Source: Bacteroidales bacterium UBA1309 (lineage in GTDB: Bacteria; Bacteroidota; Bacteroidia; Bacteroidales; Dysgonomonadaceae). Taken from it: a stretch of DNA of 22,560 nucleotides. This document shows positions 1-7,597 of the stretch, one piece after another (position 1 is the stretch's first letter; the number at the start of each line of letters is the position of its first letter). Position numbers and translations under genes: made by a program. The notes under the pieces were generated by a model that saw nothing but the letters and a program-made list of their open reading frames with translations, did no database searches and was not told where the DNA came from. Location: assembly GCA_002307185.1 (NCBI GenBank), contig DBTT01000052.1, forward strand, positions 1-22,560, read 5' to 3'.

Positions 1-298
1 TACCGTGTTCTTCCAACTGAAATATTGCCACAGCAGTAAAAGTCTTGGAAACCGAACCAATCTGGAAACGGGAATGGTCAGTATTTTGCTTTTGCTGTTC
101 CAAATTGGCATAGCCCAAAGATCTCTGAAAGATGATTTTGCCTTTTTCTGCAATCAACACATTCCCGTTAAGTACGTGTTGACTATCCAGCTTATTAAAA
201 AGGCTGTTCAATTGTTGTCCAACCATTTGTGCAGACAAGTTTAGCCCGCACATTACCAATAGACATAACAATGCAGATTGATATTTGATCCTTTTCAT
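1..298 (-). CDS. Serine hydrolase, beta-lactamase class C / PBP4-like family (5' part only)
   Basis: The first 99 residues of a minus-strand gene that runs off the left edge. A signal peptide (MKRIKYQSALLCLLVMCG..., cleavage near LSAQ, residues 21-24) indicates export. The following segment, with GNVLIAEKGKIIFQRSLGYAN near residues 45-64, is the standard N-terminal beta-sheet of class C beta-lactamase-related hydrolases. The catalytic SxxK motif is visible as S82-V-S-K85, in the context QIGSVSKTFTA. The family contains peptidases, esterases and D-aminopeptidases as well as beta-lactamases, so the substrate cannot be given. The YxN motif and the C-terminal half are outside the window. The ATG is preceded by an A-rich stretch rather than a strong ribosome binding site. 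Confidence 0.88.
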   Translation of the reverse strand, partial: MKRIKYQSALLCLLVMCGLNLSAQMVGQQLNSLFNKLDSQHVLNGNVLIAEKGKIIFQRSLGYANLEQQKQNTDHSRFQIGSVSKTFTAVAIFQLEEHG

Positions 299-574
299 TA
301 TACTAAAGTTTTAAAAGTTGCATATACATATTTACCTCATATTTTTTCAAACGTTAGAATAAGCTCTGATTCCATTAGTTAATCCGATCCAATCCGTTTC
401 ACCGGATTTAGCTGTCTCTGATTGTTAATTGCAATCCGACTTCGCCAACTAGGACACCGAATGCACCTACAAAGCCAACGGGACAATACCATGTTGAGCG
501 TAGGCTGCCCTCAGGTCGTTCGGCGTATCTTTTAGCTACGTCGCAGCTAAAATCAATGCACTTGCCTTGAATTC
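299..574. other. Intergenic stretch with one perfect hairpin
   Basis: No gene is supported here. The only structure seen is an 8-bp perfect inverted repeat, TTTTAGCT / AGCTAAAA, at 530-552 with a 7-nt loop. The stretch follows a truncated minus-strand gene and precedes the serine hydrolase start, so it probably also contains that gene's promoter. No convincing -7/-33 pair was recognised. Confidence 0.5.
530..552. terminator. Perfect 8-bp stem-loop, possible terminator
   Basis: TTTTAGCT (530-537), loop ACGTCGC, AGCTAAAA (545-552). It lies just downstream, in minus-strand terms, of the truncated DUF4440-like gene ending at 575. The stem is not GC-rich. Read on either strand the 3' arm ends in AAAA rather than T, so it would be a weak intrinsic terminator at best. 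It could equally be a regulatory or recombination-related hairpin. Confidence 0.3.
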
Positions 575-835
575 CTAAAGAAGGCAGTTAAAATATTTTG
601 AATATATGGCAGTAGGGTCTGTAAATAGGATGGAAAACTCCACGTCATCCGTGTAAAAATCTCCTATACTTGCAGTATCACAAGTGTTGTAGGCAAGCCA
701 AAACAAGCTATCCCTTGACAAAACGGACTTGATGGCTTGGCTGTCACTGTTTTGAGCAAACAAATTGATTGCCCAAAAGAAAATAAATAAAGAGGAAAAA
801 ACGAATTTGGTTCCCTTGGTTGTTATGGTGTTCAT
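575..835 (-). pseudogene. DUF4440/NTF2-like exported protein, C-terminally truncated
   Basis: An 86-residue product starting at ATG 835. An in-frame ATG 33 bases further upstream would put extra residues in front of a good signal peptide, so the inner start is preferred. The signal peptide ends near NLFAQ. The mature part, SDSQAIKSVLSRDSLFW... followed by NTCDTASIGDFYTDDVEF, matches the N-terminal helix and first strand of DUF4440 (NTF2-fold) proteins. These normally continue with a histidine-containing loop and about 90 more residues. Here the reading frame changes after VEF to an unrelated tail (SILFTDPTAIYSKYFNCLL) and stops. A deletion or frameshift removing most of the domain is the simplest explanation. 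No function is expected. Confidence 0.6.
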
Positions 836-903
836 AATTATCCATTTTAATGGTGCGCAAATTATCAATTAAATCTTAAAGAACCGAATAACTTGCCGCT
901 ATT

Positions 904-1659
904 TCATTTATTTTGTAGATTTGTGAGCAGTCGTTTTTCTCTTTTCCATATTATGAGGATCGGTATCCATGTTAAAGCAAGGATGCCCAGAATCACAATC
1001 TTGTCAAGACCGCCAAGCCCTTCTTTTATGAATCCGTTAAACAGTAAAATATTGATAGCCATATGGACGCAAGTTGCAGCAAACAACGATTTCGTCAGCT
1101 TGATTATCTTTCCGAATCCCCAGCTTCCCAGTATGAGCCATCCAAAAAAGAGTACGTTCTGGATTAAATCAGGATTTCTCAAAAATGACAAATGCCAGAG
1201 ATACCACAAGCTTGCAATAACCAAGACCCTTTTTAATTCTGCCATACCTTTCAATTCCTGTTCTAAGTATCCGCGCCAGCCAATTTCTTCGAAAAAGCAA
1301 TAGATAAAGGTGGATAGTCCGGCTACCAGGCCAAAGTAATGGGTATTCTCCCCTTGCTTGTTATCTACTCCGATGATGAGTAAAAGCAGAACAGGGATTA
1401 TGCTCATTGCGACACTCCATTTTATCGAAGTTCCAAAAGCTGAAACGTCAAGCTTTTTTTCTTTTTGCAACCATTTCAGGGCTATTAATGCACCAAGCAA
1501 CACCCCGATAGCTTGAATCGGGCTATAAAATATCATTGTCCATGTAGGCAAACTTTCAATTATGGTTTGAAAATGAAAGACATCAAACCGAAAGATATTC
1601 GACACGGCAATTGCTGTCAAGTAAAAGATTATCAGTCTAACTAAATTTATTCCCTTCAT
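904..1659 (-). CDS. CPBP family intramembrane glutamic endopeptidase
   Basis: A 251-residue polytopic membrane protein with about seven hydrophobic segments. It carries the CPBP (Abi/CAAX-protease type II) signature motifs in order: EE at 124-125 with R129 (context CFFEEIGWRGYLEQEL), W155-H156 (LWYLWHLSFL), and H199 with N203 (TCVHMAINI). These form the intramembrane active site in the family. Members include CAAX prenyl proteases and bacteriocin self-immunity proteins; the substrate here is unknown. The start codon has an AAAGGA site about 9 bases upstream, 12 bp after the stop of the short fragment at 1672, so the two were probably co-transcribed. Length is normal for the family. Confidence 0.9.
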   Translation of the reverse strand: MKGINLVRLIIFYLTAIAVSNIFRFDVFHFQTIIESLPTWTMIFYSPIQAIGVLLGALIALKWLQKEKKLDVSAFGTSIKWSVAMSIIPVLLLLIIGVDNKQGENTHYFGLVAGLSTFIYCFFEEIGWRGYLEQELKGMAELKRVLVIASLWYLWHLSFLRNPDLIQNVLFFGWLILGSWGFGKIIKLTKSLFAATCVHMAINILLFNGFIKEGLGGLDKIVILGILALTWIPILIIWKREKRLLTNLQNK

Positions 1660-1671
1660 TTGTTTTTTCCT

Positions 1672-1866
1672 TTAGTCGTTTAAAAAATTCAATACGTAGT
1701 TTTGGATTTCCTTTCTTTGTCGTTCCTTTGCATGGTCGTCCATATCATTATGGATGGTGTTTGGCAGCTTTATGATTGTCATTCCAAACTTTTTTGTTTC
1801 TTCAGCCGATGGCAAAACGCCTTCGTCTGCCGGCTGGTCGCTCGAGCGCAAAGAATAAATCTTCAT
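1672..1866 (-). pseudogene. 64-residue ORF, possible C-terminal remnant of a hydrolase
   Basis: A 64-residue reading frame (MKIYSLRSSDQPADEG... ending in YVLNFLND), bounded upstream by an in-frame TGA 12 bases before the ATG. The last helix (ERQRKEIQNYVLNFL) and the TIHNDMDD segment resemble the C-terminal end of an alpha/beta-hydrolase, where such an H-N-D loop and final amphipathic helix occur. No nucleophile elbow is present, so on that reading it is the tail of a lost gene. It sits 12 bp ahead of the CPBP protease in the same orientation. It could instead be a genuine short protein; I do not recognise a family for it. Confidence 0.35.
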
Positions 1867-2010
1867 TATCTCACAAATTCAAGCGGTTGGGAATTTGGCA
1901 TATACACGGTCAAGGTAATGATTGGCTTATGCAAACGTAGGCAACAAATTATTCCCCTTGCTTAAATTCCGATTTCCCTAAAAGCTAATTTTTGATGAGG
2001 GCCCTGTGTC

Positions 2011-3228
2011 TTAGAAATGTATCCATCCGTTTTCCAGCAAATATTCCCTTCTTATTTTTTGGCCCAAATTATTCATAACGGAACTGACTAATTTGTCTGA
2101 TTCTTCCGGGTTTGTCTCTTTCAACAGTTTTGCTTTGACCAGGTTGAAATAAGTATGCTCGTTTGGCAATTCTTTTTCAATTTCCGAAAGAATCCTCAAG
2201 GCTTGTTCGGTTTCACCAATTTTGCCCAGACAAAAACAATAGTTCAATTTCACAATGGGTGACTCTGATACGTGCTGCATCATTTCGTATAAACCCACAA
2301 TATCCTTCCAATCATTGTCTGTGAAATTGGGGATGCTCATATACTTGCTGACGATGATCGCTTCAAGATAGATCCGGCTTGCAGTGTCGGGCTTTTTAAG
2401 GTAGGAAAACCCCAATTGAAGCAGCTCCTTGTCCCATTTATTGCGATCCTGTTGAAAGAATGGGACCAATTTGCCATTTTCTATTTTTGCCGGAATTCTC
2501 GCACTGTGAAAACTGAAAAGGGCCAGCAAGTTGCTTGTGGAATCGAATTGATATTGGTTGAATAAAAACCTGGCCAGGGAGAATGCTTCCAAGCACAAAT
2601 CTTCATCCACGATATTTGCTGTCTTTTCATTGAAAGAATCAAAACCGATATTGAAAACGGAATACAAGATTTCTTCCACAATCTTGACGGTGTCCCGGTT
2701 TGCCGAAATAGACCCGATGTCAACGGCCTTGGAGCTAAATTCCCGTTGGATATTTTTTTTCGTCCTGTTGATGCTTTTGTATATCGCTTCCTGATTGAGC
2801 AAAGTGCTGCCGTGTATCTCGGAGATGCTTAAGCCAAAAATATTTTTAAGCACCGATATCACCTTGGCCTGGGTGGAAATGGTATCCAGGGACGAAATGA
2901 ATATAATGGTTTGGAGCCTCAAGTCGTTTCGGCCGTTTGCCGGTTGGTTTTCTTCGGCAGGTTTATAGGCGATCGCATTGCTTTGCTTCTGCCTGTCTTT
3001 GATTTGGTTCAGGACGTCGTTCCGGGCAACGATGAAAAGCCAATTCTCCTTGTTATCCGGAATGGGGCCCTGCTTCCAAATCTTCAATGATTTCAAAAAA
3101 GAATTTTGAATGGCATCTTCGATTTCAGAAACATAAGCCGCACCAAACTGGCTCAACAATGCGGAAAACAGCTTTCCATACAAAGCCCTGTAGTTTAATT
3201 CTTCCTTTTCAAGCAAGGGATTACCCAT
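2011..3228 (-). CDS. ECF sigma factor of the ECF42 type with C-terminal TPR-like extension
   Basis: 405 residues, about twice the size of a plain ECF sigma factor. Region sigma-2 occupies roughly residues 14-85 (EIEDAIQNSFLKSLKIW, then ENWLFIVARNDVLNQIKD) and sigma-4 roughly 125-170 (AKVISVLKNIFGLSISEIHG...). The remaining 230 residues are a helical extension with ECF42/SigJ-like hallmarks: ILYSVFNIGFDSF, DLCLEAFSLARFLF, NLLALFSFHSARIPA and QQDRNKWDKELL, followed by TPR-like helices. ECF42 sigma factors are encoded next to DGPF/YCII proteins and have no classical anti-sigma factor. Exactly that arrangement occurs here, with an 8-base overlap with the YCII gene upstream. The extension probably controls activity; the signal is unknown. 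Confidence 0.87.
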   Translation of the reverse strand: MGNPLLEKEELNYRALYGKLFSALLSQFGAAYVSEIEDAIQNSFLKSLKIWKQGPIPDNKENWLFIVARNDVLNQIKDRQKQSNAIAYKPAEENQPANGRNDLRLQTIIFISSLDTISTQAKVISVLKNIFGLSISEIHGSTLLNQEAIYKSINRTKKNIQREFSSKAVDIGSISANRDTVKIVEEILYSVFNIGFDSFNEKTANIVDEDLCLEAFSLARFLFNQYQFDSTSNLLALFSFHSARIPAKIENGKLVPFFQQDRNKWDKELLQLGFSYLKKPDTASRIYLEAIIVSKYMSIPNFTDNDWKDIVGLYEMMQHVSESPIVKLNYCFCLGKIGETEQALRILSEIEKELPNEHTYFNLVKAKLLKETNPEESDKLVSSVMNNLGQKIRREYLLENGWIHF

Positions 3229-3574
3229 AGTCCTCCATGTCCATTATGGGTCGAATCTCGGTAGTCCCTCCCCAAAGATGCGTTGGACATTCTTTGGACA
3301 ATTCTACAATGGTTTGTAAATCATCCGCTTGCAACAAATAGTAGCCCCCGATGATCTCTTTGGACTCCAAATATGGCCCGTCTTTGACGACGCACTCTTT
3401 TCCGGTGATGAGGACACCTTTTGGCTTTAGTCCGTCCCCTGAAATCAAGTGCCCGGCCTCGGCTAGTTTGTTTGCCCAAGCCATATGGGCATTCGCGATT
3501 TCTTGCATTTCTTTAGGCGATAGTCCACTCATTTGTTGAATGTCTTCGTGAAGTAATAATAAGAATTGTTTCAT
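3221..3574 (-). CDS. YCII-related (DGPF) domain protein
   Basis: 117 residues with the ferredoxin-like YCII/DGPF fold: MKQFLLLLHED start, a central helix (EMQEIANAHMAWANKLAEAG), LISGDGLKPKG, and the family motif as KDGPYLESKEIIGGYYLLQA near residues 64-83. The DGPF tetrad is DGPY here. The protein ends with TTEIRPIMDMEDYG. Its stop overlaps the start of the ECF42-type sigma gene by 8 bases, so the two are translationally coupled and form a recognised regulatory pair. YCII proteins are small dimers related to muconolactone isomerase-like folds; in ECF42 loci their biochemical job is not settled. Confidence 0.9.
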   Translation of the reverse strand: MKQFLLLLHEDIQQMSGLSPKEMQEIANAHMAWANKLAEAGHLISGDGLKPKGVLITGKECVVKDGPYLESKEIIGGYYLLQADDLQTIVELSKECPTHLWGGTTEIRPIMDMEDYG

Positions 3575-4041
3575 TGTGATTTGTTTAAAAATTCAATTGA
3601 AGACATTTCATTGTTTCAATTTTGGACATTTTATGCGACTTTTTTTCGACGTCCGCTTTTTTCTAACCCCATGTGCAATATTGGGAACATGCAACTTGCG
3701 GAAGTCCGCGGTTATTTTCTAATCGAACGTTACTCCTTTTGACGGTGGATACCGAACTTGCAGCGCTCTGAAGCACCCGAGACACATACACTGCGTGCAT
3801 CCCCGCAAATCAAGAGAAAAAAAACTAAAAACACAAATTGTTTTGGTTAAACTCACTTCACGGCACATTTGCTTTCCTATAAGGAACAAATCATAATGTA
3901 TAGCTGATATTTTTACAATTGCTTAATGAATAGGAAAGTAGCAGTTTGTTGAAATGGGCTTTTCTTGCGGCCCACATCCAGCATAAACCATTCATAATAA
4001 AGAAAATGCACATAAGGTTTTTATTAGGTGTTGTGGTATAT
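3575..4041. other. Long intergenic stretch, no gene recognised
   Basis: About 470 bases between the transporter stop and the YCII start, both on the minus strand. It should hold the transporter's transcript end and the YCII/ECF42 promoter. I saw no ORF with family resemblance on either strand and no tRNA. A weak inverted repeat, TGGGC / GCCCA near 3956-3980, is too short to call a terminator. Confidence 0.4.
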
Positions 4042-5244
4042 TCATTCCTGCAACAATTGATGTGGAGGTTTGTATTTGGAATATATAATGGCTGCTGCCA
4101 GCACAACAGAGGCTGCGGTTGAATATAGCAGACTTGGACTAAAATAATAGATGGCAGCGGCACCTAATGGGACAAGCACATTATTCGCCGACTGAAGGCT
4201 TTGGTTTACTCCCTGTAGTTTTCCTTGTTTGCTTTCTTCTACAGATTGCGATAATTTGCCATTGTATGTTGGGTCAAATAAGCCCTCTCCTGAGATTATG
4301 CAGATTACGGCAAGTGATACAATAACCGCCGAATGGATGTAAATGCTAGCCAGTATTAATCCTAAGCCAATGCCGAGGATAACTAACCCCGTTGTTCCAA
4401 TATTTTTCTCGTTGAAATGTTTCAATAACCAAGGCAATAGGATTGCCCTGGTGGTGATGTCACAAATGCCAACGGAGGTGAGGATGCCGCCAATAAATGC
4501 AGGAGTCCATTGATAAATATCTTTTAGAAAAAGGGTGAAATTAAATTGGAAAATGCTTAGCCCTGCATAAAACAGCACGCCTAATGCAAGCAAAGATTTC
4601 ACCTCTTTAAGTCTGAATATTTCTTTAAAATGTGAAAAGGTATTGACGTTGGAAAGTGTTAAACTTCTTGTACGCTTGTTGGGAGTTAATGATTCGGGCA
4701 ATAGAAAACAAACTGCCACGCTTGACACAAATATCAAAACGGCAGTTGCATAGAATGGCAACCCAATGGATATGCTTCCCAGCAAGCCACCCAATGCCGG
4801 GCCTCCTATCTTTCCTATTCCCATGGCGGCACCTACAAGACCGAACCATTTTGCCCTTTCATTGGGTTCGGTGGTATCCGCTATGTAGGCAAATAAGATA
4901 CTGATATTCCCAGCGGTAAGCCCATCGATTATTCGTCCGAGAAAAAGCACCCACAATGCTCCTCCGATGCCGAAAAGGACATAGCCTGCTACGGAACCCA
5001 GCAAGCTGATTAGAAGAATGTTTTTTCTACCATACCTGTCGCTCAATGCCCCAAAAACAGGTGCTGAGAAAAATGAACAGACTGCGAATACTGACATCAG
5101 CGCACTCATGCCTACAACTACTTGCTGCGAAGGCAGGTATTTGCCTATCAGGAAAGGAAGCAGCGGCAACACAATGGAGAATCCAATGGAGTTGAGCAGC
5201 ACAATTCCCAGAATAATCCACAATTTATATTTTTTCGTTCTCAT
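4042..5244 (-). CDS. MFS efflux transporter, TCR/Tet-like (DHA1)
   Basis: A 400-residue protein from ATG 5244 (MRTKKYKLWIILGIVLLNSIG...). An upstream in-frame ATG at 5364 would add 40 charged residues and overlap the preceding gene, so it was rejected. About twelve hydrophobic segments follow. The loop 2-3 signature of the major facilitator superfamily is clear (FGALSDRYGRKNILL). Tet-like features are RIIDGLTAGNISILFAYIADTT with a following charged loop, then GPALGGLLG at the end of helix 5. This fits a proton-coupled drug exporter of the DHA1 class in the inner membrane; the substrate cannot be read from sequence. It lies 20 bp behind the SDR gene and is probably co-transcribed with it. Confidence 0.88.
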   Translation of the reverse strand: MRTKKYKLWIILGIVLLNSIGFSIVLPLLPFLIGKYLPSQQVVVGMSALMSVFAVCSFFSAPVFGALSDRYGRKNILLISLLGSVAGYVLFGIGGALWVLFLGRIIDGLTAGNISILFAYIADTTEPNERAKWFGLVGAAMGIGKIGGPALGGLLGSISIGLPFYATAVLIFVSSVAVCFLLPESLTPNKRTRSLTLSNVNTFSHFKEIFRLKEVKSLLALGVLFYAGLSIFQFNFTLFLKDIYQWTPAFIGGILTSVGICDITTRAILLPWLLKHFNEKNIGTTGLVILGIGLGLILASIYIHSAVIVSLAVICIISGEGLFDPTYNGKLSQSVEESKQGKLQGVNQSLQSANNVLVPLGAAAIYYFSPSLLYSTAASVVLAAAIIYSKYKPPHQLLQE

Positions 5245-5264
5245 GTTTGTTTGTCGTTTCCTGC

Positions 5265-6122
5265 TTAAAGTGAGCCAGCATCGTATGCCGAGTAAAATGT
5301 CGGGTAAATGGGCCTGAAGCCGAGTTGTTCCCTGATCTTCCTGTTGCTGACGATCATTTCCCAAGGGTCGGCAACCTGCCCGTCGGCAGTATTCGGAAGA
5401 CCGTGTAAATTCCGTAGTTCTGAAATTGTAAGGGGTGCATCATCGGTGACATTGTATATCCCTTGCGCTTTTTGGACTATGGATAGCTTCACAGCTTGCG
5501 CTATATCTGCATGGTGGACCAGTTGAACTCTTTTTGCCGGTTGCCAATCGCTAAGCAAAAGGATGGTTTCCTTCAAGTGTGGGTCGCCATCGCCATACGC
5601 AAGGGATAGCCGTAAAATGCAAAGGGTGGATGTGCTGCTTTCAAATAGCTGTAGCAATAAATCTTCTGTTTCAACTTTTGATAGCCCAAACTTATTTCCT
5701 GATGCTTGGGTGGGGTCGTCTTCGGTGACAATCTTGCCCCGGTTGGAGCCGTAAACCCTGTTTGAACTGGTGAAAATAAAATGCAGCACTCCAGCTTCAA
5801 TAGCGGATTTGGCAAGGATCTTAGTTCCGTCGATGTTCGCCATGCTGGACTGCCTTTCTGTGGCGCCTTTATAATGGGTGGCAAGATGGATGACCACGTC
5901 AATGCCTTCGAGTGCGGCCTTTAACGATTCGGGGTTGAGAAGGTCTCCGACAGCTAATTCCACTCCTAGGTCTTTCAGGAATGAGGCATTGCTGTTTTCC
6001 CTTACCAATGCGCGAACTTTATATCTCCACAGCACAAGCCATTGGGTCAATCTGCTTCCGACTTTACCTGTTGCACCTGTGACGAGGATTTTGATTGAAT
6101 TATCAACATGTTTCTGTATCAT
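5265..6122 (-). CDS. NAD(P)-binding SDR-family protein (extended/atypical, epimerase-like)
   Basis: 285 residues. A Rossmann nucleotide site is present at residues 12-22 (LVTGATGKVGS). The pattern LVRENSN, VELAVGDLLNPESL, GIDVVIHLAT and FTSSNRVYGSN fits NAD-dependent epimerase/dehydratase and NmrA-like sequences. The SDR catalytic YxxxK position is GNKFGLSKVETE: K149 is kept, but the tyrosine is Phe (F145, codon TTT). Classical hydride-transfer catalysis is therefore doubtful and a sensor or non-classical role is possible. The C-terminus has the family's GIYNVTDDAPLTISEL segment. It starts 74 bp after the AraC gene stop and precedes the MFS gene by 20 bp, suggesting one regulated unit. Confidence 0.85.
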   Translation of the reverse strand: MIQKHVDNSIKILVTGATGKVGSRLTQWLVLWRYKVRALVRENSNASFLKDLGVELAVGDLLNPESLKAALEGIDVVIHLATHYKGATERQSSMANIDGTKILAKSAIEAGVLHFIFTSSNRVYGSNRGKIVTEDDPTQASGNKFGLSKVETEDLLLQLFESSTSTLCILRLSLAYGDGDPHLKETILLLSDWQPAKRVQLVHHADIAQAVKLSIVQKAQGIYNVTDDAPLTISELRNLHGLPNTADGQVADPWEMIVSNRKIREQLGFRPIYPTFYSAYDAGSL

Positions 6123-6196
6123 ACTTTTGCATTGCTTTAGTTGCGCTGCAAAGTTAGTGGAATGGTAAGGCGTGAAATAGTAAAAATCAGTCGTTT

Positions 6197-6952
6197 TTAG
6201 GACGGGAACTTTTTAATTGCCGTCATGTTTACGAAACCGTCATCTTTGTTTTTGCTCAGTTCTTTTGGCGTAGCGCCGGTGTATTTTTTAATTTCTTTGA
6301 TGAAATGATTCTGGTCAGTGAAATTTTGTTCGGGAAAAAGTTTGCCTTGGCTGATGTGTTTGAACGAATCCCCGACGCGAAGTATTTTACAATACGCCTT
6401 GAGTGAAATTCCGAACCGCTGATTGAAGTAACGATTCATTTGGCGGCTACTCCAATACACTTGCTCAGAAAGTTCTTTCACTGTAATAGATCCGTGAGAC
6501 GAGTAGATGAGTTCAAATAATTTCTTCTTTCGGTTGTCTATATTTTCATGCGCAATGAACTTTATTTTTTGCGTTGCCTTTTTGCTAAAGTTTTCCAGAC
6601 TGTTCAAGTCGGGTTCCTCAAATTGCCAAAAATGGTTTGAAATCACTTTCCCCTCGTTCAACACATCCTTAATCGAATCACCTAACAGGTATTCCACTGC
6701 CAACAACTTAAGCCCGATGGAAAACAGTTTTGTGCCAGCTCTTATATTTACATGGCTTGGCAATGTGTCAACGCCCCTCACTACCATTTCCCAGTCCCCG
6801 GAACCCGTTTTCATGAGCGTCAGGTCAACCATCCCATTCGGCAGCACAGTTGAAGGAATGTCTTTCCCTGTCTTGTTTTCCAGCATCCAAAAGCTATGAA
6901 CAAAATGCGAAATGGAATGATCGGGTAAGGCTGATTTAATTTCGAGGTTCAT
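6197..6952 (-). CDS. AraC-family transcriptional regulator (DUF6597-like N-terminus)
   Basis: 251 residues. The N-terminal 130 residues (PDHSISHFVHSFWMLENK, then STVLPNGMVDLTLM) match the small sensor domain common in Bacteroidota AraC proteins. The C-terminal double helix-turn-helix spans about 150-235: first HTH around ITVKELSEQVYWSSRQMNRYF, second around TDQNHFIKEIKKYTGATPKEL, the latter being the family's canonical end. The start is well supported by AAGGAACAG directly before the ATG. It heads the SDR-MFS group and is the likely regulator of those genes; a direct link is inferred from order only. Confidence 0.9.
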   Translation of the reverse strand: MNLEIKSALPDHSISHFVHSFWMLENKTGKDIPSTVLPNGMVDLTLMKTGSGDWEMVVRGVDTLPSHVNIRAGTKLFSIGLKLLAVEYLLGDSIKDVLNEGKVISNHFWQFEEPDLNSLENFSKKATQKIKFIAHENIDNRKKKLFELIYSSHGSITVKELSEQVYWSSRQMNRYFNQRFGISLKAYCKILRVGDSFKHISQGKLFPEQNFTDQNHFIKEIKKYTGATPKELSKNKDDGFVNMTAIKKFPS

Positions 6953-7124
6953 CTGTTCCTTGTCAAAATGCGAAGATAAAAATTAAAAAATGAGCTACAC
7001 GGTTTTCGTCCTACTTTCTTGTTTTGTTTTGTTTTTGAAACTTTAAAATTACCGATGCACTTTCTTAGGAGAGATTAATGAGAGTCTAATGCTTTTGAGT
7101 GCTTCCCAGTCATAAAAGCTGATC

Positions 7125-7232
7125 GATCATGGAATAAATTCATCCATGCAATGTCTTCCTTTTTAGGGATTCATGATTCGCTTAATTCAGTAGTTTTATG
7201 CTCGGGAGTTATGGCGAATTTATTCAATGATC
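7125..7232. repeat. Inverted repeat pair, 17-bp arms
   Basis: Left arm GATCATGGAATAAATTC (7125-7141). Right arm GAATTTATTCAATGATC (7216-7232), the reverse complement of the left with one mismatch (16 of 17). The arms are separated by 74 bases. The 108-bp unit has no coding capacity. It could be the ends of a tiny non-autonomous element, a long hairpin, or paired regulator sites. No target duplication could be identified with confidence. Confidence 0.5.
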
Positions 7233-7254
7233 ATCTATATTTTAATACATCAAG

Positions 7255-7398
7255 ATGGATATACAATTCGATACATTCCTATATTTCCAAAACAAAAGAA
7301 AAATTTGGTTGAAAGAAAGAATCAGAAGTCAAAATTTAAAACTTGATGACATCGGATTTGTTATTAATGTTATTATATTCTTTGCGTTAAAAGCATGA
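7255..7398 (+). CDS. Hypothetical 47-residue ORF
   Basis: MDIQFDTFLYFQNKRKIW..., ending IIFFALKA. It has a basic central part and a hydrophobic C-terminal segment of about 10-12 residues. There is no good ribosome binding site before the ATG and I recognise no family. It begins 22 bases after the right arm of the inverted repeat. It may be chance in AT-rich DNA, so treat it as low confidence. Confidence 0.15.
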   Translation: MDIQFDTFLYFQNKRKIWLKERIRSQNLKLDDIGFVINVIIFFALKA

Positions 7399-7597
7399 CA
7401 TCCTATTCTTAGTATTACTTAATATGTCCACAAGATAATAGCGCTCTAAAAACTTCTTGTCGAGTGCAAAAAGATTCAGCCAAGAATTCTATCCTGACTC
7501 AATCTGATTCTCAGTGGCTGGACGCTAAAGGATATTACTCCAAGACTTAGGGCCGTTGTTTTCTGAATAATCCACTTAAATAGCAGTCGCTATTTAC

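Larger units (their letters stand above)
6953..7597. other. 645-bp AT-rich intergenic region with an inverted repeat and one 47-codon ORF
   Basis: Between the AraC start and the TetR stop, both minus-strand. It contains a 17-bp inverted repeat pair (7125-7141 and 7216-7232) and a 47-residue plus-strand ORF at 7255, described separately. Otherwise nothing is recognised. Part of it must serve as the AraC promoter. Confidence 0.45.

Noticed and set aside
420..560. Possible integron attC site (GTTGAGC and nearby CCAAC)
   Set aside because: The core boxes do not pair as RYYYAAC/GTTRRRY at a sensible distance, and no integrase or cassette pattern is present.
5245..5364. Forty-codon N-terminal extension of the MFS transporter gene
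   Set aside because: It is charged, non-membrane sequence overlapping the end of the SDR gene; the ATG at 5244 begins directly at a typical first membrane helix.
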